59,843 nt of DNA from Lachnospiraceae bacterium (GCA_029071325.1 JAIEAP010000028.1:1-59843), one strand, 5' to 3'. Shown: positions 35,146 to 43,451, counted from the stretch's first letter. The notes: generated by a model not told the origin, from the letters alone. Program-made: numbers and translations.

Positions 35146-36555
35146 TCAATTCTTTTCAAACCATTTTAATAAGCTATGCTTCTTCTTAATAGGGTAAAAT
35201 TCATGCGCCTTAGGAATAAATTTTTCCATAATCCATTTCAAGGTATAATCAGCTCTCCATTTTATGATATTATCAAATCCTTCCATATCACCTCTTCCAG
35301 CTGCATATCCAGGTCTCCAAAAAACATCTAACATATTTTCATATTCTTTAGACACTCTAACGTCTATTCGGGCAAAATCATCGGCATGTCTTCTATCTAA
35401 TGAGTTCTTAGCAAATACTAAATGGTCATCCATCCATCCTATTTTAAAAATATTCCAATCTAATTCTCCCGTTTCAATGTGCGACTGATGATTCTTCGCA
35501 AAAAAGTACATTTCTTTCCATTGAATCTCACTTATTGTTGTAAGATAATAGTCTGAACCGACCTTCCTAAATTTTTCTACACCAAGCGTTTGTTCAATCT
35601 TCCTTTGTTCTTTCAAATATTCGTTTTTTAACGCTTCAAATAATTGGTAAATATGGTATCCTGTATGCGCATTTATTTGCATTCTCGTATTTTCAATTTG
35701 CATATATATCTGTTCTTCATTAGAAAATCTCCCAACGTTATGCTTTTGCTTAAATTCCTCTTCTGTCACAAAGTAATTTTCTAATAGCGTTTTTTGCCCA
35801 AAAGTCATGCTAGAGCCAGACACGCTACTCTTTCTAATTAAAAGTAAACAACTTATTTCCGCTTCATAACTCAATGGAATAAATGCTATTATTTGAGTGT
35901 CTCCTAGTCCTTTCTTCCAGAATTTTTTCTCACCTACTCCTCCCTCTTCATATTCATAACAATCTGAAAATTCTTCTGTAGCTTTAACTATACTTTTTGT
36001 TGAAACTCTTCCTGAATCAAACACCATATTAATATCATCGTATATCTCAACCAAAAATCCTGGATTACTATATTCTTTTTTCTGAATTAAGTCTATCAAA
36101 CTTTTATTGTCATATATATTCCTCATCAGCGAAAATTTCTTTCCATTTGATAAATCTAGATCTAACGGTTCATGATATTTACTTTTTTCTCCTATAATCA
36201 AAATGTTTAATTCATCAATATCATTTTCAAGATTAGTTTGATTAAATTTCTTAATTGTATCTCCTATCTTTTTTCTATCTTTTCTCGTTGTAACTTGATA
36301 GCATACTCTATTTTCATAATCAATTAAGTCGACAGCCATAAAATTCCCTTTTATTTCCGCAGAAGCAGAAAATAGATTATACCCATAAATTTTATTTAAT
36401 ATTTTACCAAATACTTCTTCACAAATAATATTTATATCTGTTAAGTTCTTCTTATTGCTTCTATTTATGCTACTTGCTACTTTTTCTAATTGCTTACTTA
36501 CTAATTCAATATTTATATCTTCATCTTTAATAAACTCTCTCGTAACCTCAGCCAT
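35146..36555 (-). CDS. SMEK-domain nuclease-like protein, candidate defence gene
   Basis: A 469-aa soluble protein from a visibly AT-rich segment. Residues about 10-140 match the SMEK domain pattern, a restriction-endonuclease-like fold: EVFGKILNKIYGYN, then FMAVDLIDYENRVCYQVTT with Asp, Gln and downstream Lys-Lys as the D-x-(E/Q)-x-K-like core. The C-terminal two thirds (about 190-469) match nothing I recognise. No partner gene is adjacent on the same strand. GGAG precedes the ATG. Position between direct repeats and beside a toxin locus suggests a stand-alone anti-phage or anti-plasmid nuclease; this is inference. Confidence 0.7.
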   Translation of the reverse strand: MAEVTREFIKDEDINIELVSKQLEKVASSINRSNKKNLTDINIICEEVFGKILNKIYGYNLFSASAEIKGNFMAVDLIDYENRVCYQVTTRKDRKKIGDTIKKFNQTNLENDIDELNILIIGEKSKYHEPLDLDLSNGKKFSLMRNIYDNKSLIDLIQKKEYSNPGFLVEIYDDINMVFDSGRVSTKSIVKATEEFSDCYEYEEGGVGEKKFWKKGLGDTQIIAFIPLSYEAEISCLLLIRKSSVSGSSMTFGQKTLLENYFVTEEEFKQKHNVGRFSNEEQIYMQIENTRMQINAHTGYHIYQLFEALKNEYLKEQRKIEQTLGVEKFRKVGSDYYLTTISEIQWKEMYFFAKNHQSHIETGELDWNIFKIGWMDDHLVFAKNSLDRRHADDFARIDVRVSKEYENMLDVFWRPGYAAGRGDMEGFDNIIKWRADYTLKWIMEKFIPKAHEFYPIKKKHSLLKWFEKN

Positions 36556-36576
36556 AACTACTCCATTTTAAACAAA

Positions 36577-36663
36577 ATTGTGAAAACAATCTTTCTCATC
36601 CGACGTTTCAACATACACCTTAACTTTGCCATTTTCCATCTGTTCTGAATGAACAATTTCTCC
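36577..36663 (-). pseudogene. Decayed fragment of the 78-aa partner gene
   Basis: Read on the minus strand, this encodes EIVHSEQMENGKVKVYVE then TSDEKDCFHN, about 90% identical to residues 13-40 of the protein at 34617-34853. It lacks a start codon and the 3' half, and its homology ends 21 bp before the SMEK start codon. The sequence upstream (36670-36700) also matches 34993-35025. Confidence 0.8.
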
Positions 36664-36800
36664 TATACTATATGTATTGTAGCACCAAAACTCAGGAATT
36701 ACATTACGTTTCCCACTGGGATAGTCCCTACAGAACTGGAAAATTTCTCTCCCACTCTTTTTTATAGAGCGTCTTCATGATTTCCATTGCATTTTCTACT

Positions 36801-37532
36801 CTAACCTTTTATTATGGCAGGTCTTTCATTTCCTCCTTCATAAGACACCCTCTTATATTCAATACACCATGAGCCATGGAAAGCAATTATGGTATTTTCA
36901 TCTTTTACAAAAAAATATATTAAAATCGAATTGTCTGGACTCCATTCTTCATCCAAGCTCTTTACATTTTTATCTCCATCTGCCTCTATAAAAATATAAT
37001 AGTTTCCATTCTCTTCTGTCAGTCCGATATCTGCAAGTGTCATAGTAAAATGAATAAGATAATCGTCCATAGCCGGGAAAATTGTCATATCATATCTGAC
37101 ATTCTCAAATACATTGTTATCATTAACAACAATTTGATCCTGTTCAAATTTTATTTTTTGGATTTTTTCTTTTTCACGCCTAGCAAACTCTGCTTTTAAA
37201 TTCTCCTGTTCGTCTTTCGTCAACTCACCCCCTCCCTGAACTCCATGAAGGGGAAGCCTGTCCACATAAACAATATCCGTTGGCTCCCATTCGCCATAGA
37301 ACATTGTTTCACTCGGATTTTTCCAACATTGTTCCCTTCTCTTCATATATTCGTATTGCGCACTCACATACTCTGTCATTTCCATATTCACCTCTGCAAA
37401 GTCGTGGAATGACGGTCCTCCTAGTGTCTGCCCATTTAAAGAAATTACACTTCTACCTACATAAATTCCGACTGTCAGACTAAGCAATACCAATAATACT
37501 ATAACTGGTATAAAAACTCTCTTTTTCATCAT
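36801..37532 (-). CDS. Membrane-anchored protein, candidate immunity to the LXG lysozyme-like toxin
   Basis: A 243-aa protein with one N-terminal membrane segment (about 5-25) and an extracytoplasmic remainder, Glu/Asp/Lys rich. No known family recognised. It starts 9 bp after the toxin stop, the usual place for immunity genes. An outside-facing immunity protein makes sense against a toxin that attacks peptidoglycan. AAAGGAAAAG stands before tandem ATG codons. It is AT-rich like the toxin's C-terminal part. Confidence 0.6.
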   Translation of the reverse strand: MMKKRVFIPVIVLLVLLSLTVGIYVGRSVISLNGQTLGGPSFHDFAEVNMEMTEYVSAQYEYMKRREQCWKNPSETMFYGEWEPTDIVYVDRLPLHGVQGGGELTKDEQENLKAEFARREKEKIQKIKFEQDQIVVNDNNVFENVRYDMTIFPAMDDYLIHFTMTLADIGLTEENGNYYIFIEADGDKNVKSLDEEWSPDNSILIYFFVKDENTIIAFHGSWCIEYKRVSYEGGNERPAIIKG

Positions 37533-37541
37533 CTTTTCCTT

Positions 37542-39152
37542 TCAATGATCGCGTTCTCCATCCCCCTTAAAAAACAACTCCAATTCATCCAGAATCCTAT
37601 TTTCCCATCCCGGACCATATTTCTGATAGGATTCCTCGCCTTTTTGTTCTTCAAGATCCTCCGTCAGAACCTCATACAAACCGTCCCAATATAGCTCTTT
37701 CAGATTAGGATCGTTTGCATCATGCTTATCAAACATGTCTTTCAAAAACTTTTGAGTTCTGTCTCCTAGAGATCCCGAAAGATGTCTATGTATGATTAAC
37801 GCATCCATCTGATTTTGATTCAATTGCATATTATTATCCCTCAAATATTTATGAAAATATTCTAAACTTTCATCAAGATAATCCTGATACATCCTCTCAC
37901 AAAGTTCAATAGAGACAGGCACATTTTCCCCATAATCCAATCCATAATTATCCATAAGCCACTGTCTTCGCTCCGGATTATTTTTAACATATATTCCATA
38001 TCCATAAGTGATATTTCCCTTTCCCTCTACATCTCGTGAGAGTATTGCTACCAATTCACCATTTTCATATACTTTATAATCTTCTCCGAGACTTTCGTAC
38101 TCTCTTAATAATGCTTTTCCCTTCGCACTGATCGTTCCTGTTCCGGGAATCAATTTACTCTGCCCTTCTTCTTCGATAAGTGTCTCCTCTTCCTGCTGTC
38201 TTATTTTGTCTACCGTTTTTTTGACTTCCGTCATAGCTGATGTTATGGCATTCCCGATTTTTCCTTTCCCTCCTGCCTGTCCCCCTAATTCATCCATATG
38301 CCGAAATATCCCAGCATTAAGCCCTGCTCCCTTCCCTGCTCTACCTCCCAGAGCCGCGCCCTTTGCCGCCACAACGCCTCCCACTGGAACACCTGCCGCA
38401 AATGCTTTTTCCTCTCTACCCCTGGCACAGGAATTCAGATTAAACAGACCGCTTTTCACACGCTCCAATGCACCTTCCACATACGCCCGGCTTCCACTGT
38501 ACACAGCGGAAGCGCTCTCATATTCCGGCTGCCTGGACAGGCTTCCCGCCTGATATGAGGTAATCCCTCGAACATCTCCTCCTATATGGCGCTCCATCAT
38601 GCTCTTGATGTATCCGTTCATCTCATGGAAGGATTCTAGGTCATGGCTGTGCTGCTCTTCGTACTCCCCCACATCACACCGGACCTTTTCCACATACCGG
38701 ACTGCAGAATCAAACTGATCCGGTAGTTCATCGCAGATATCCGCCCCTATGTCCATATATCTCCGCAGTTCCCGGTACACCTGCCCAAGCTCCTCCGCCG
38801 TCTGTTCATATGCCGCCTTTCCCTGGGTCAGAAACTCAAGTTCCTCTTCCAGAACATCCTGTGAAACTTCTGCATTTTGGTCTGCTTCTATCTCGCGATA
38901 ACCGTTGATATACAAAACCAGGCTGCTGCGATAGGATGCAATATTAGTAAGCATCCAGTCCAGCAACGTAAGATGAACTTCTTTCATATACGCTTTCATG
39001 GACTCCGCCGCCCTGCCGCTGCAGCCCGGGTCCTGGATAAAGTCCTGCACGCATGCCCGGACTGCCTGCAGCTGTTTCGTCCATTCCTCCGTCTGCCTAA
39101 CTAATTGACGCCCCGTTTCCGCTAACTCCTGCATTTTTATATGATAACCCAT
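37542..39152 (-). CDS. LXG-domain polymorphic toxin with lysozyme-like C-terminus
   Basis: A 536-aa protein. Residues 1-235 form the helical LXG domain (CSGRAAESMKAYMKEVHLTLL is the hallmark), which targets type VII secretion effectors. A Gly/Ala-rich linker (about 250-305) follows. Residues about 340-530 resemble phage-type lysozyme (GH24): ALLREYESLGEDYKVYENG with candidate catalytic Glu353, then NITYGYGIYVK, and LNQNQMDALIIHRHLSGSLG, the LTQNQFDALVSF-like block. It should cut peptidoglycan of competitors after secretion. AGGAGG precedes the ATG. The immunity candidate follows. No EssC/WXG100 genes are in the window. Confidence 0.78.
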   Translation of the reverse strand: MGYHIKMQELAETGRQLVRQTEEWTKQLQAVRACVQDFIQDPGCSGRAAESMKAYMKEVHLTLLDWMLTNIASYRSSLVLYINGYREIEADQNAEVSQDVLEEELEFLTQGKAAYEQTAEELGQVYRELRRYMDIGADICDELPDQFDSAVRYVEKVRCDVGEYEEQHSHDLESFHEMNGYIKSMMERHIGGDVRGITSYQAGSLSRQPEYESASAVYSGSRAYVEGALERVKSGLFNLNSCARGREEKAFAAGVPVGGVVAAKGAALGGRAGKGAGLNAGIFRHMDELGGQAGGKGKIGNAITSAMTEVKKTVDKIRQQEEETLIEEEGQSKLIPGTGTISAKGKALLREYESLGEDYKVYENGELVAILSRDVEGKGNITYGYGIYVKNNPERRQWLMDNYGLDYGENVPVSIELCERMYQDYLDESLEYFHKYLRDNNMQLNQNQMDALIIHRHLSGSLGDRTQKFLKDMFDKHDANDPNLKELYWDGLYEVLTEDLEEQKGEESYQKYGPGWENRILDELELFFKGDGERDH

Positions 39153-39182
39153 GCTGCTCCTCCTTTTGTACCTTACAAAAAA

Positions 39183-39231
39183 CAGACACCTGATATACTA
39201 GGAAATGTTTCCAAGGTATATCAAACGTCTG
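39183..39231 (-). terminator. Terminator, copy 1 of a duplicated element
   Basis: CAGACACCTGATATACT pairs with AAGGTATATCAAACGTCTG in a long imperfect stem; on the minus strand TTTTTT follows. It lies 30 bp before the LXG toxin start, so transcripts from the right end here. The surrounding 67 bp (39181-39247) are repeated at 39625-39691. Confidence 0.7.
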
Positions 39232-39284
39232 CTCTGTATCATCTGTTTTACTATACACTTTACGAACACAACTCACTCCCTGCA

Positions 39285-39314
39285 TATATCTGGTTTAATA
39301 TTAAACCAGATATA
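39285..39314. promoter_or_regulatory. Perfect 30-bp palindrome
   Basis: Two 15-bp arms (TATATCTGGTTTAAT and its exact inverse) meet without a spacer. It lies about 130 bp before the LXG toxin start, on the far side of a terminator. It looks like an operator for a dimeric regulator; no regulator can be assigned. Confidence 0.6.
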
Positions 39315-39373
39315 CATAACTGCACTATAACATTGCAGAAATATGCCTGTCAATCAAAAATTGTCCATACATA

Positions 39374-39466
39374 CCAATAATGAGCTTAATTAATATATAT
39401 TCCGAAAACTCTTGTACTGAAGAGTTTCCCTAGCAGATACTTGCTACTTATTCAAACATATAAAAA
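39374..39466. repeat. Direct repeat A, copy 2 (about 93 bp)
   Basis: Same orientation as copy 1 at 35045-35138, with about six substitutions and one deleted base by eye. No transposase or terminal inverted repeats accompany it. Confidence 0.8.
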
Positions 39467-39626
39467 CATTTCCATTAGGTTGAACTATTAGCCATTCATC
39501 TCTGGACCTCAGTCAAATAGTAATCCCTGCAATAGTAAAATCCTCCTTATATAACCGAGGTTTGTGCAATGGATTTCCTTTGTATAAATATCCGTCTATC
39601 TCCATTTTGCAAATAAACATTAAAAA

Positions 39627-39675
39627 CAGACGCTTAAAATACCGGGTAATGATTCCAAGGTATATCAAACGTCTG
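39627..39675 (-). terminator. Terminator, copy 2, after the KTR gene
   Basis: CAGACGCTTAAAATACC pairs with GGTATATCAAACGTCTG; on the minus strand a T run follows. It ends the TetR-MFS-KTR operon. It is homologous to the element at 39183-39231, though its stem is less perfect. Confidence 0.65.
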
Positions 39676-39776
39676 CTCTCTATCACCTGTTGTCAGAATA
39701 ACAATCGCCTGAAATAGTCAGATAACTATGATTGCAAACAATAAGAGCCAATGATTTGTGTTTACTACCCACAAGT

Positions 39777-39965
39777 TCATCGGCTCTGCATCTGTGTGTC
39801 TGGCTCTTTGATAATTGACATATTAAATTGTCGAACGCTGATTAATGTTTCCTGCCTGCACTTCGGACAATATAAAGGGAATTTTTCAAGTATTGTATCT
39901 TCACGCAATTTTAATCTCGTCTTGTTTCCACATACGGGGCATAATAACCATTTTTCTTGCTTCAC
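39777..39965 (-). CDS. Cysteine-rich KTR-domain protein
   Basis: A 62-aa protein with CPVCGNKTRLKLREDT and CPKCRQETLISV, two CxxC pairs forming a zinc ribbon. It is a full-length member of the cysteine-rich KTR family, often found beside resistance genes on Tn916-like and related conjugative elements. Function unknown. It overlaps the MFS stop by 4 bp, so it is translated with it. Confidence 0.85.
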   Translation of the reverse strand: MKQEKWLLCPVCGNKTRLKLREDTILEKFPLYCPKCRQETLISVRQFNMSIIKEPDTQMQSR

Positions 39966-41215
39966 GCTGATACCTCCTGTTGTTCTTTTTCCATATTTTT
40001 AAAAAAGCCCATTGCAGACAGTCCGACAACACATACAATTATTCCAGTTGGAATGAAACATAAATAAATCGCATTACTAAAACTGTCAAACAGAAAACCG
40101 TACACCATTTGTCCTATGGGCTGAACGCACAATGTAATCGTAGATGTATAAGCCATTACTTTTCCGATTAAATGATTGGGCGTTCTTTTCTGTATAAGGG
40201 AAACCGCAAAAATCGAAAAAATACTGATTGCAATCTGCATACCGCAGAGTGAAACAATAGTGATAACATATTTTATAATGGGACCCGCTGGGAAGAGAAA
40301 AGCAATCCCAACAGGAATAATAAAAACACCTATAGAAGCAAGCAGGATAGATAATCTATGTATTTTCAATTTTCCTGTAAGAAGCCCTGCAGCAACGCTC
40401 CCTAAAATTGTAGCAACTGCCAATGCACTCTCCGCCGCCCCATAATACCTTGCATTCAATCCGAGGACGGTACGCACAATATAAGGCAGACCGACTATGG
40501 TGATACCCATCACAAAAAATCTTGAAAAAGCGGTCAAAAGCAACATCTTTGATATACTTGCCTGTTCTTTCGATATGTACTGCATACTCGATAAGATATC
40601 CTGCTTCACAACCGACAATACACTGCCTTTTCCCTTTGAACACTGATAACTCAGTTTTATGAAACATTCAAATAAGGCTGTAATTAAAAAACATCCGACA
40701 CTTGCATACATGACAGGCTTCAAGCCTAACATTGCATAGAGTAGACCGCCTAACATCGGAGCAACTAAATATGATAAAGAAGCTACTTGATTTACAACAG
40801 CATTTCCTTTCATAATATTGTCACCTTGCAACATGGTCGGAATACACGCCTGAACCGTTGGAGTTTCAAACGCACCCAGAACAGAAAGTATGATAAGCAG
40901 CGTGCTGATTACGGCAAGTGCATTACTTCCAGACAAAAATAATGCGGCACACAAAACGGATATGCCCGTTAATGCGTCTAATGCCACCATAATATTCCGC
41001 CTGTTCGCCCTGTCTGCAAGAATGCCGCCCAAAGGTGACAGAATAATGGTCGGGATTGTCGCTACAGATAAAATCCATGCAAATATGGCGGCTGAACCAG
41101 TTACTTCCAGTACATACATGGACAAGGCAAGTTTCAAGATAAAATTGCCAAATAAAGATGTTAGCTGCCCTAAAATAAGAAGCATAAAATTCTTAGTGAA
41201 TAATTTTTGTGTCAC
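39962..41215 (-). CDS. MFS transporter, Mef-like drug exporter
   Basis: A 417-aa protein with 12 membrane segments and the MFS_3-type loop GGILADRANRRNIM between helices 2 and 3. It resembles macrolide-efflux-like MFS proteins, but the drug cannot be told. It is the middle gene of a TetR-MFS-KTR operon with 4-bp overlaps on both sides. The local composition is AT-rich compared with core genes, in keeping with transfer. Confidence 0.87.
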   Translation of the reverse strand: MTQKLFTKNFMLLILGQLTSLFGNFILKLALSMYVLEVTGSAAIFAWILSVATIPTIILSPLGGILADRANRRNIMVALDALTGISVLCAALFLSGSNALAVISTLLIILSVLGAFETPTVQACIPTMLQGDNIMKGNAVVNQVASLSYLVAPMLGGLLYAMLGLKPVMYASVGCFLITALFECFIKLSYQCSKGKGSVLSVVKQDILSSMQYISKEQASISKMLLLTAFSRFFVMGITIVGLPYIVRTVLGLNARYYGAAESALAVATILGSVAAGLLTGKLKIHRLSILLASIGVFIIPVGIAFLFPAGPIIKYVITIVSLCGMQIAISIFSIFAVSLIQKRTPNHLIGKVMAYTSTITLCVQPIGQMVYGFLFDSFSNAIYLCFIPTGIIVCVVGLSAMGFFKNMEKEQQEVSA

Positions 41216-41871
41216 GACTCATTCCCTCCTTTTTCTGAAATATCATTAATAAATTTTTCTGTGAATGACACAATTTCATCATCGAAAAGCGGCAGTCCCA
41301 TATGGTCTAACACTTCCATTACAAACTGGTATTTATGATGCAATTCCCCCTCTGTTGCAGGAAATACCGACGGCATAAGCCAAAAGTTAATAAGCGGCAA
41401 AAGCTCGGAAAGTTCTTTTGCATATTCTGTCTTAATAGAGCCGTCTGTTTGCCCCTCCTCCAACAGTTCCAACCATAACGGAGTCAGGACGCGTCTGTTT
41501 TCTTTTATCGCTGCGGCTAAAATATGGGGGTCTTTTAGAATAGGGATTGCCTGCCGGTTCAAATGATTACGCTCTTCGTCGGATTGATTCAGCACAAGCA
41601 ATGACTTGATTTTCTGTAAGCCATTTAGGTCTTTTCGTTCCTTGATTGCATCAAAAGGGTTATTCTCAAAAAACATCTGATTTCCTAATGAGTACATAAC
41701 ATCTTCTTTGCTTTGAAAACAACGGTAAAACATTCCCTTTGCCCCTCCTGCCATTTTCATAATATCGGAAACAGAAGTTTCCTCATAACCTTTGGAAATA
41801 AACAATTCCTGTGCAGCGTTTAGGATTTCCTTTCTCCATTCATCTGGCGTTTTTTTTACAGGTCGAGCCAA
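41212..41871 (-). CDS. TetR-family regulator of the MFS exporter
   Basis: A 219-aa regulator; helix-turn-helix about 18-55 (ISKGYEETSVSDIMKMAGGAKGMFYRCFQSKEDV) and a ligand domain. The start is TTG at 41871, preceded by AAAGGAGG. It opens the operon and a perfect inverted repeat lies 22 bp upstream of its start, so it should repress its own operon until the exported drug binds. Confidence 0.88.
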   Translation of the reverse strand: MARPVKKTPDEWRKEILNAAQELFISKGYEETSVSDIMKMAGGAKGMFYRCFQSKEDVMYSLGNQMFFENNPFDAIKERKDLNGLQKIKSLLVLNQSDEERNHLNRQAIPILKDPHILAAAIKENRRVLTPLWLELLEEGQTDGSIKTEYAKELSELLPLINFWLMPSVFPATEGELHHKYQFVMEVLDHMGLPLFDDEIVSFTEKFINDISEKGGNES

Positions 41872-41893
41872 TTTTTATTACACCTCCTTTGTT

Positions 41894-41924
41894 AATAGTT
41901 ATTGACTTTCGGTCAATAACTATT
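41894..41924. promoter_or_regulatory. Perfect TetR operator
   Basis: Two 13-bp arms (AATAGTTATTGAC and its inverse) are separated by 5 bp. The site lies just before the ribosome site of the TetR gene. A possible -10 (TAGAAT on the minus strand) overlaps its far arm. Confidence 0.8.
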
Positions 41925-41951
41925 CTACTACCAGTCCTAAGTTTCTGCAAC

Positions 41952-42000
41952 AAAAAAGTCCTGCCAAATTGATATTCCCCAATTCGGTAAGACCTTTTTT
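41952..42000. terminator. Bidirectional terminator after the DUF2812 gene
   Basis: AAAAAAGTCCTGCCAAATTG pairs with its near inverse ending ACCTTTTTT around a 9-nt loop, with A and T runs at the ends. It insulates the PadR-DUF2812 operon from the MFS operon. Confidence 0.85.
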
Positions 42001-42111
42001 ATCAACTATCTAATTCTTTACTCCAACGCAGTTCCTAACATTGTTATCATAATAACCATTCATCAGGCAAAGATTAAGACCATCCTTCTGAAATTCCTTA
42101 TATTTTGTCCT

Positions 42112-43071
42112 TTATCTCTTCTGAAAACAAAAGCTTCCCTCTGCCTGTTCACCGGTTGTGAGAATTGTATAGGTGCCATCTTCATGAATCGGTAAAGCAA
42201 AATGAGTCCATTCAGAAACAGTGCCTTCATAAATTGGATTTTTCTTATCGAGATAGATGCGTAAATGTACATCTCCTTCCAGAACCTGAAGCGTTACTTC
42301 TAATTCGTCTCCGGCCTTTAATTCCATATCATGCCGTATCGTTGCATTTAAGTATTCTGCTCCAATGCTGTATTCATCCGGAAATTTTTTTACGTCATAT
42401 CTGGAATCCGCCGGCTTCCAGAGCTTTGCAGTGCCAAGCACAACGAATACAAATATCATAAGTGTTATGAGTAAAAGACCGCCATATTTGATCTTGTCGG
42501 ATATATCTGGTTCCCTAATTTTCTTCTCATAAGAAAAGTATTGAATTCCAAACGTGATAAAAAGCACAAAATATACTACAAATAAAATCCAATATATGAT
42601 TGCAATGACCTCGTTGAAGGCACTCCTGCCAGACAGTGAAGTCTGCATAAAAAGCTGCGGGAGAACAATCCCAAAGAAAACACAAAGAAGAGGCATGACA
42701 CGTCCCTTGAATACACGTTTCATCATTTCGAGTCTGGATTCATCGTCACAGAAAATTTCTTCTGATGCCTCCGTTCCCTCCATTTGAGATACCGGTTTTC
42801 TAAAATAGCTATATCCCACAAAATCAAACATGTACTCCCAACCGCAATCCGCAAATAGCTGAATGTATTCTCTTTTATGAGCGGTTCCATCCTGATTGTA
42901 GTCCAATTGATAAACCATATCTTCCGGGGTGCATGCTTCGAAATGATAAAAGCCGGGAAAAGATATCCTTGTCAATTTCCATCCGTTCAAATGCATCTCC
43001 CTTAAATATTCCTGCTCTGCTTTATATTGAACAACAGTAAACCATTTAAATTCTGTTTTTGTCTGTGCCAT
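42112..43071 (-). CDS. DUF2812 membrane protein
   Basis: Start at 43071 (MAQTKTEFKWFTV), 8 nt after GGGAGG and just after the padR stop. The 319-aa protein begins with the DUF2812 domain (about 8-115: EEYLREMHLNGWKL...GWEYMFDFVGYSYFRKP). Three membrane segments follow (about 132-152, 165-187 and 205-225), and a C-terminal extracytoplasmic part with beta-rich pattern. Function unknown. The padR-DUF2812 pairing is common in Firmicutes and implies PadR-controlled envelope adaptation. Confidence 0.85.
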   Translation of the reverse strand: MAQTKTEFKWFTVVQYKAEQEYLREMHLNGWKLTRISFPGFYHFEACTPEDMVYQLDYNQDGTAHKREYIQLFADCGWEYMFDFVGYSYFRKPVSQMEGTEASEEIFCDDESRLEMMKRVFKGRVMPLLCVFFGIVLPQLFMQTSLSGRSAFNEVIAIIYWILFVVYFVLFITFGIQYFSYEKKIREPDISDKIKYGGLLLITLMIFVFVVLGTAKLWKPADSRYDVKKFPDEYSIGAEYLNATIRHDMELKAGDELEVTLQVLEGDVHLRIYLDKKNPIYEGTVSEWTHFALPIHEDGTYTILTTGEQAEGSFCFQKR

Positions 43072-43073
43072 GA

Positions 43074-43388
43074 TCAAATCCTCCCTTTCACGTTGCGATA
43101 CAATCTCTCAATGCGTTTTATCTCAATTTCCAATACCTCTTCACCCAAAGGAGTAATCTGGTAAATCTTACGTTTATCCTCTTCGCGAAGGAAGCGGATC
43201 AGGCTGTCTTTTTCCATTTTCGATAAACTTCCGTACATAGTTCCTGGCGCCAGGATGATTTCTCCTTCTGTCATTTCTTTTACCATCTGCACAATTCCAT
43301 ACCCGTGATTTGGCTCTCTTAAGCAAAAAAGTATGTAAAAACCGGTTTCCGTCATTGGTACATATATCTTTTTAATATGTGCGTCCAC
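43074..43388 (-). CDS. PadR-family regulator
   Basis: Start at GTG 43388, 8 nt after AGGAGG; the GTG at 43397 overlaps that site. The 104-aa winged-helix protein has the PadR core HGYGIVQMVKEMTEGEI...GTMYGSLSKMEKDSLI. Such short PadR proteins repress the operon they head. Two palindromes sharing GCGATATA lie in and after its promoter. Confidence 0.9.
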   Translation of the reverse strand: MDAHIKKIYVPMTETGFYILFCLREPNHGYGIVQMVKEMTEGEIILAPGTMYGSLSKMEKDSLIRFLREEDKRKIYQITPLGEEVLEIEIKRIERLYRNVKGRI

Positions 43389-43451
43389 CGTCCTCACCTC
43401 CTGTTTGTTTTCGTAATTAATCTTCTATATCACAGTACGATTATCTAACTG

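Larger units (their letters stand above)
39153..39776. other. 624-bp gene-free stretch with duplicated regulatory elements
   Basis: No coding frame is convincing here. The stretch holds two similar terminators (39183-39231, 39627-39675), a 30-bp perfect palindrome (39285-39314) and the second copy of direct repeat A (39374-39466). It separates the LXG toxin from the KTR/MFS/TetR cargo and looks like a recombination junction. Confidence 0.7.

Noticed and set aside
35045-39466. Direct repeat A as ends of an insertion sequence
   Set aside because: No transposase, no terminal inverted repeats and no short target duplication; the copies are direct, not inverted.
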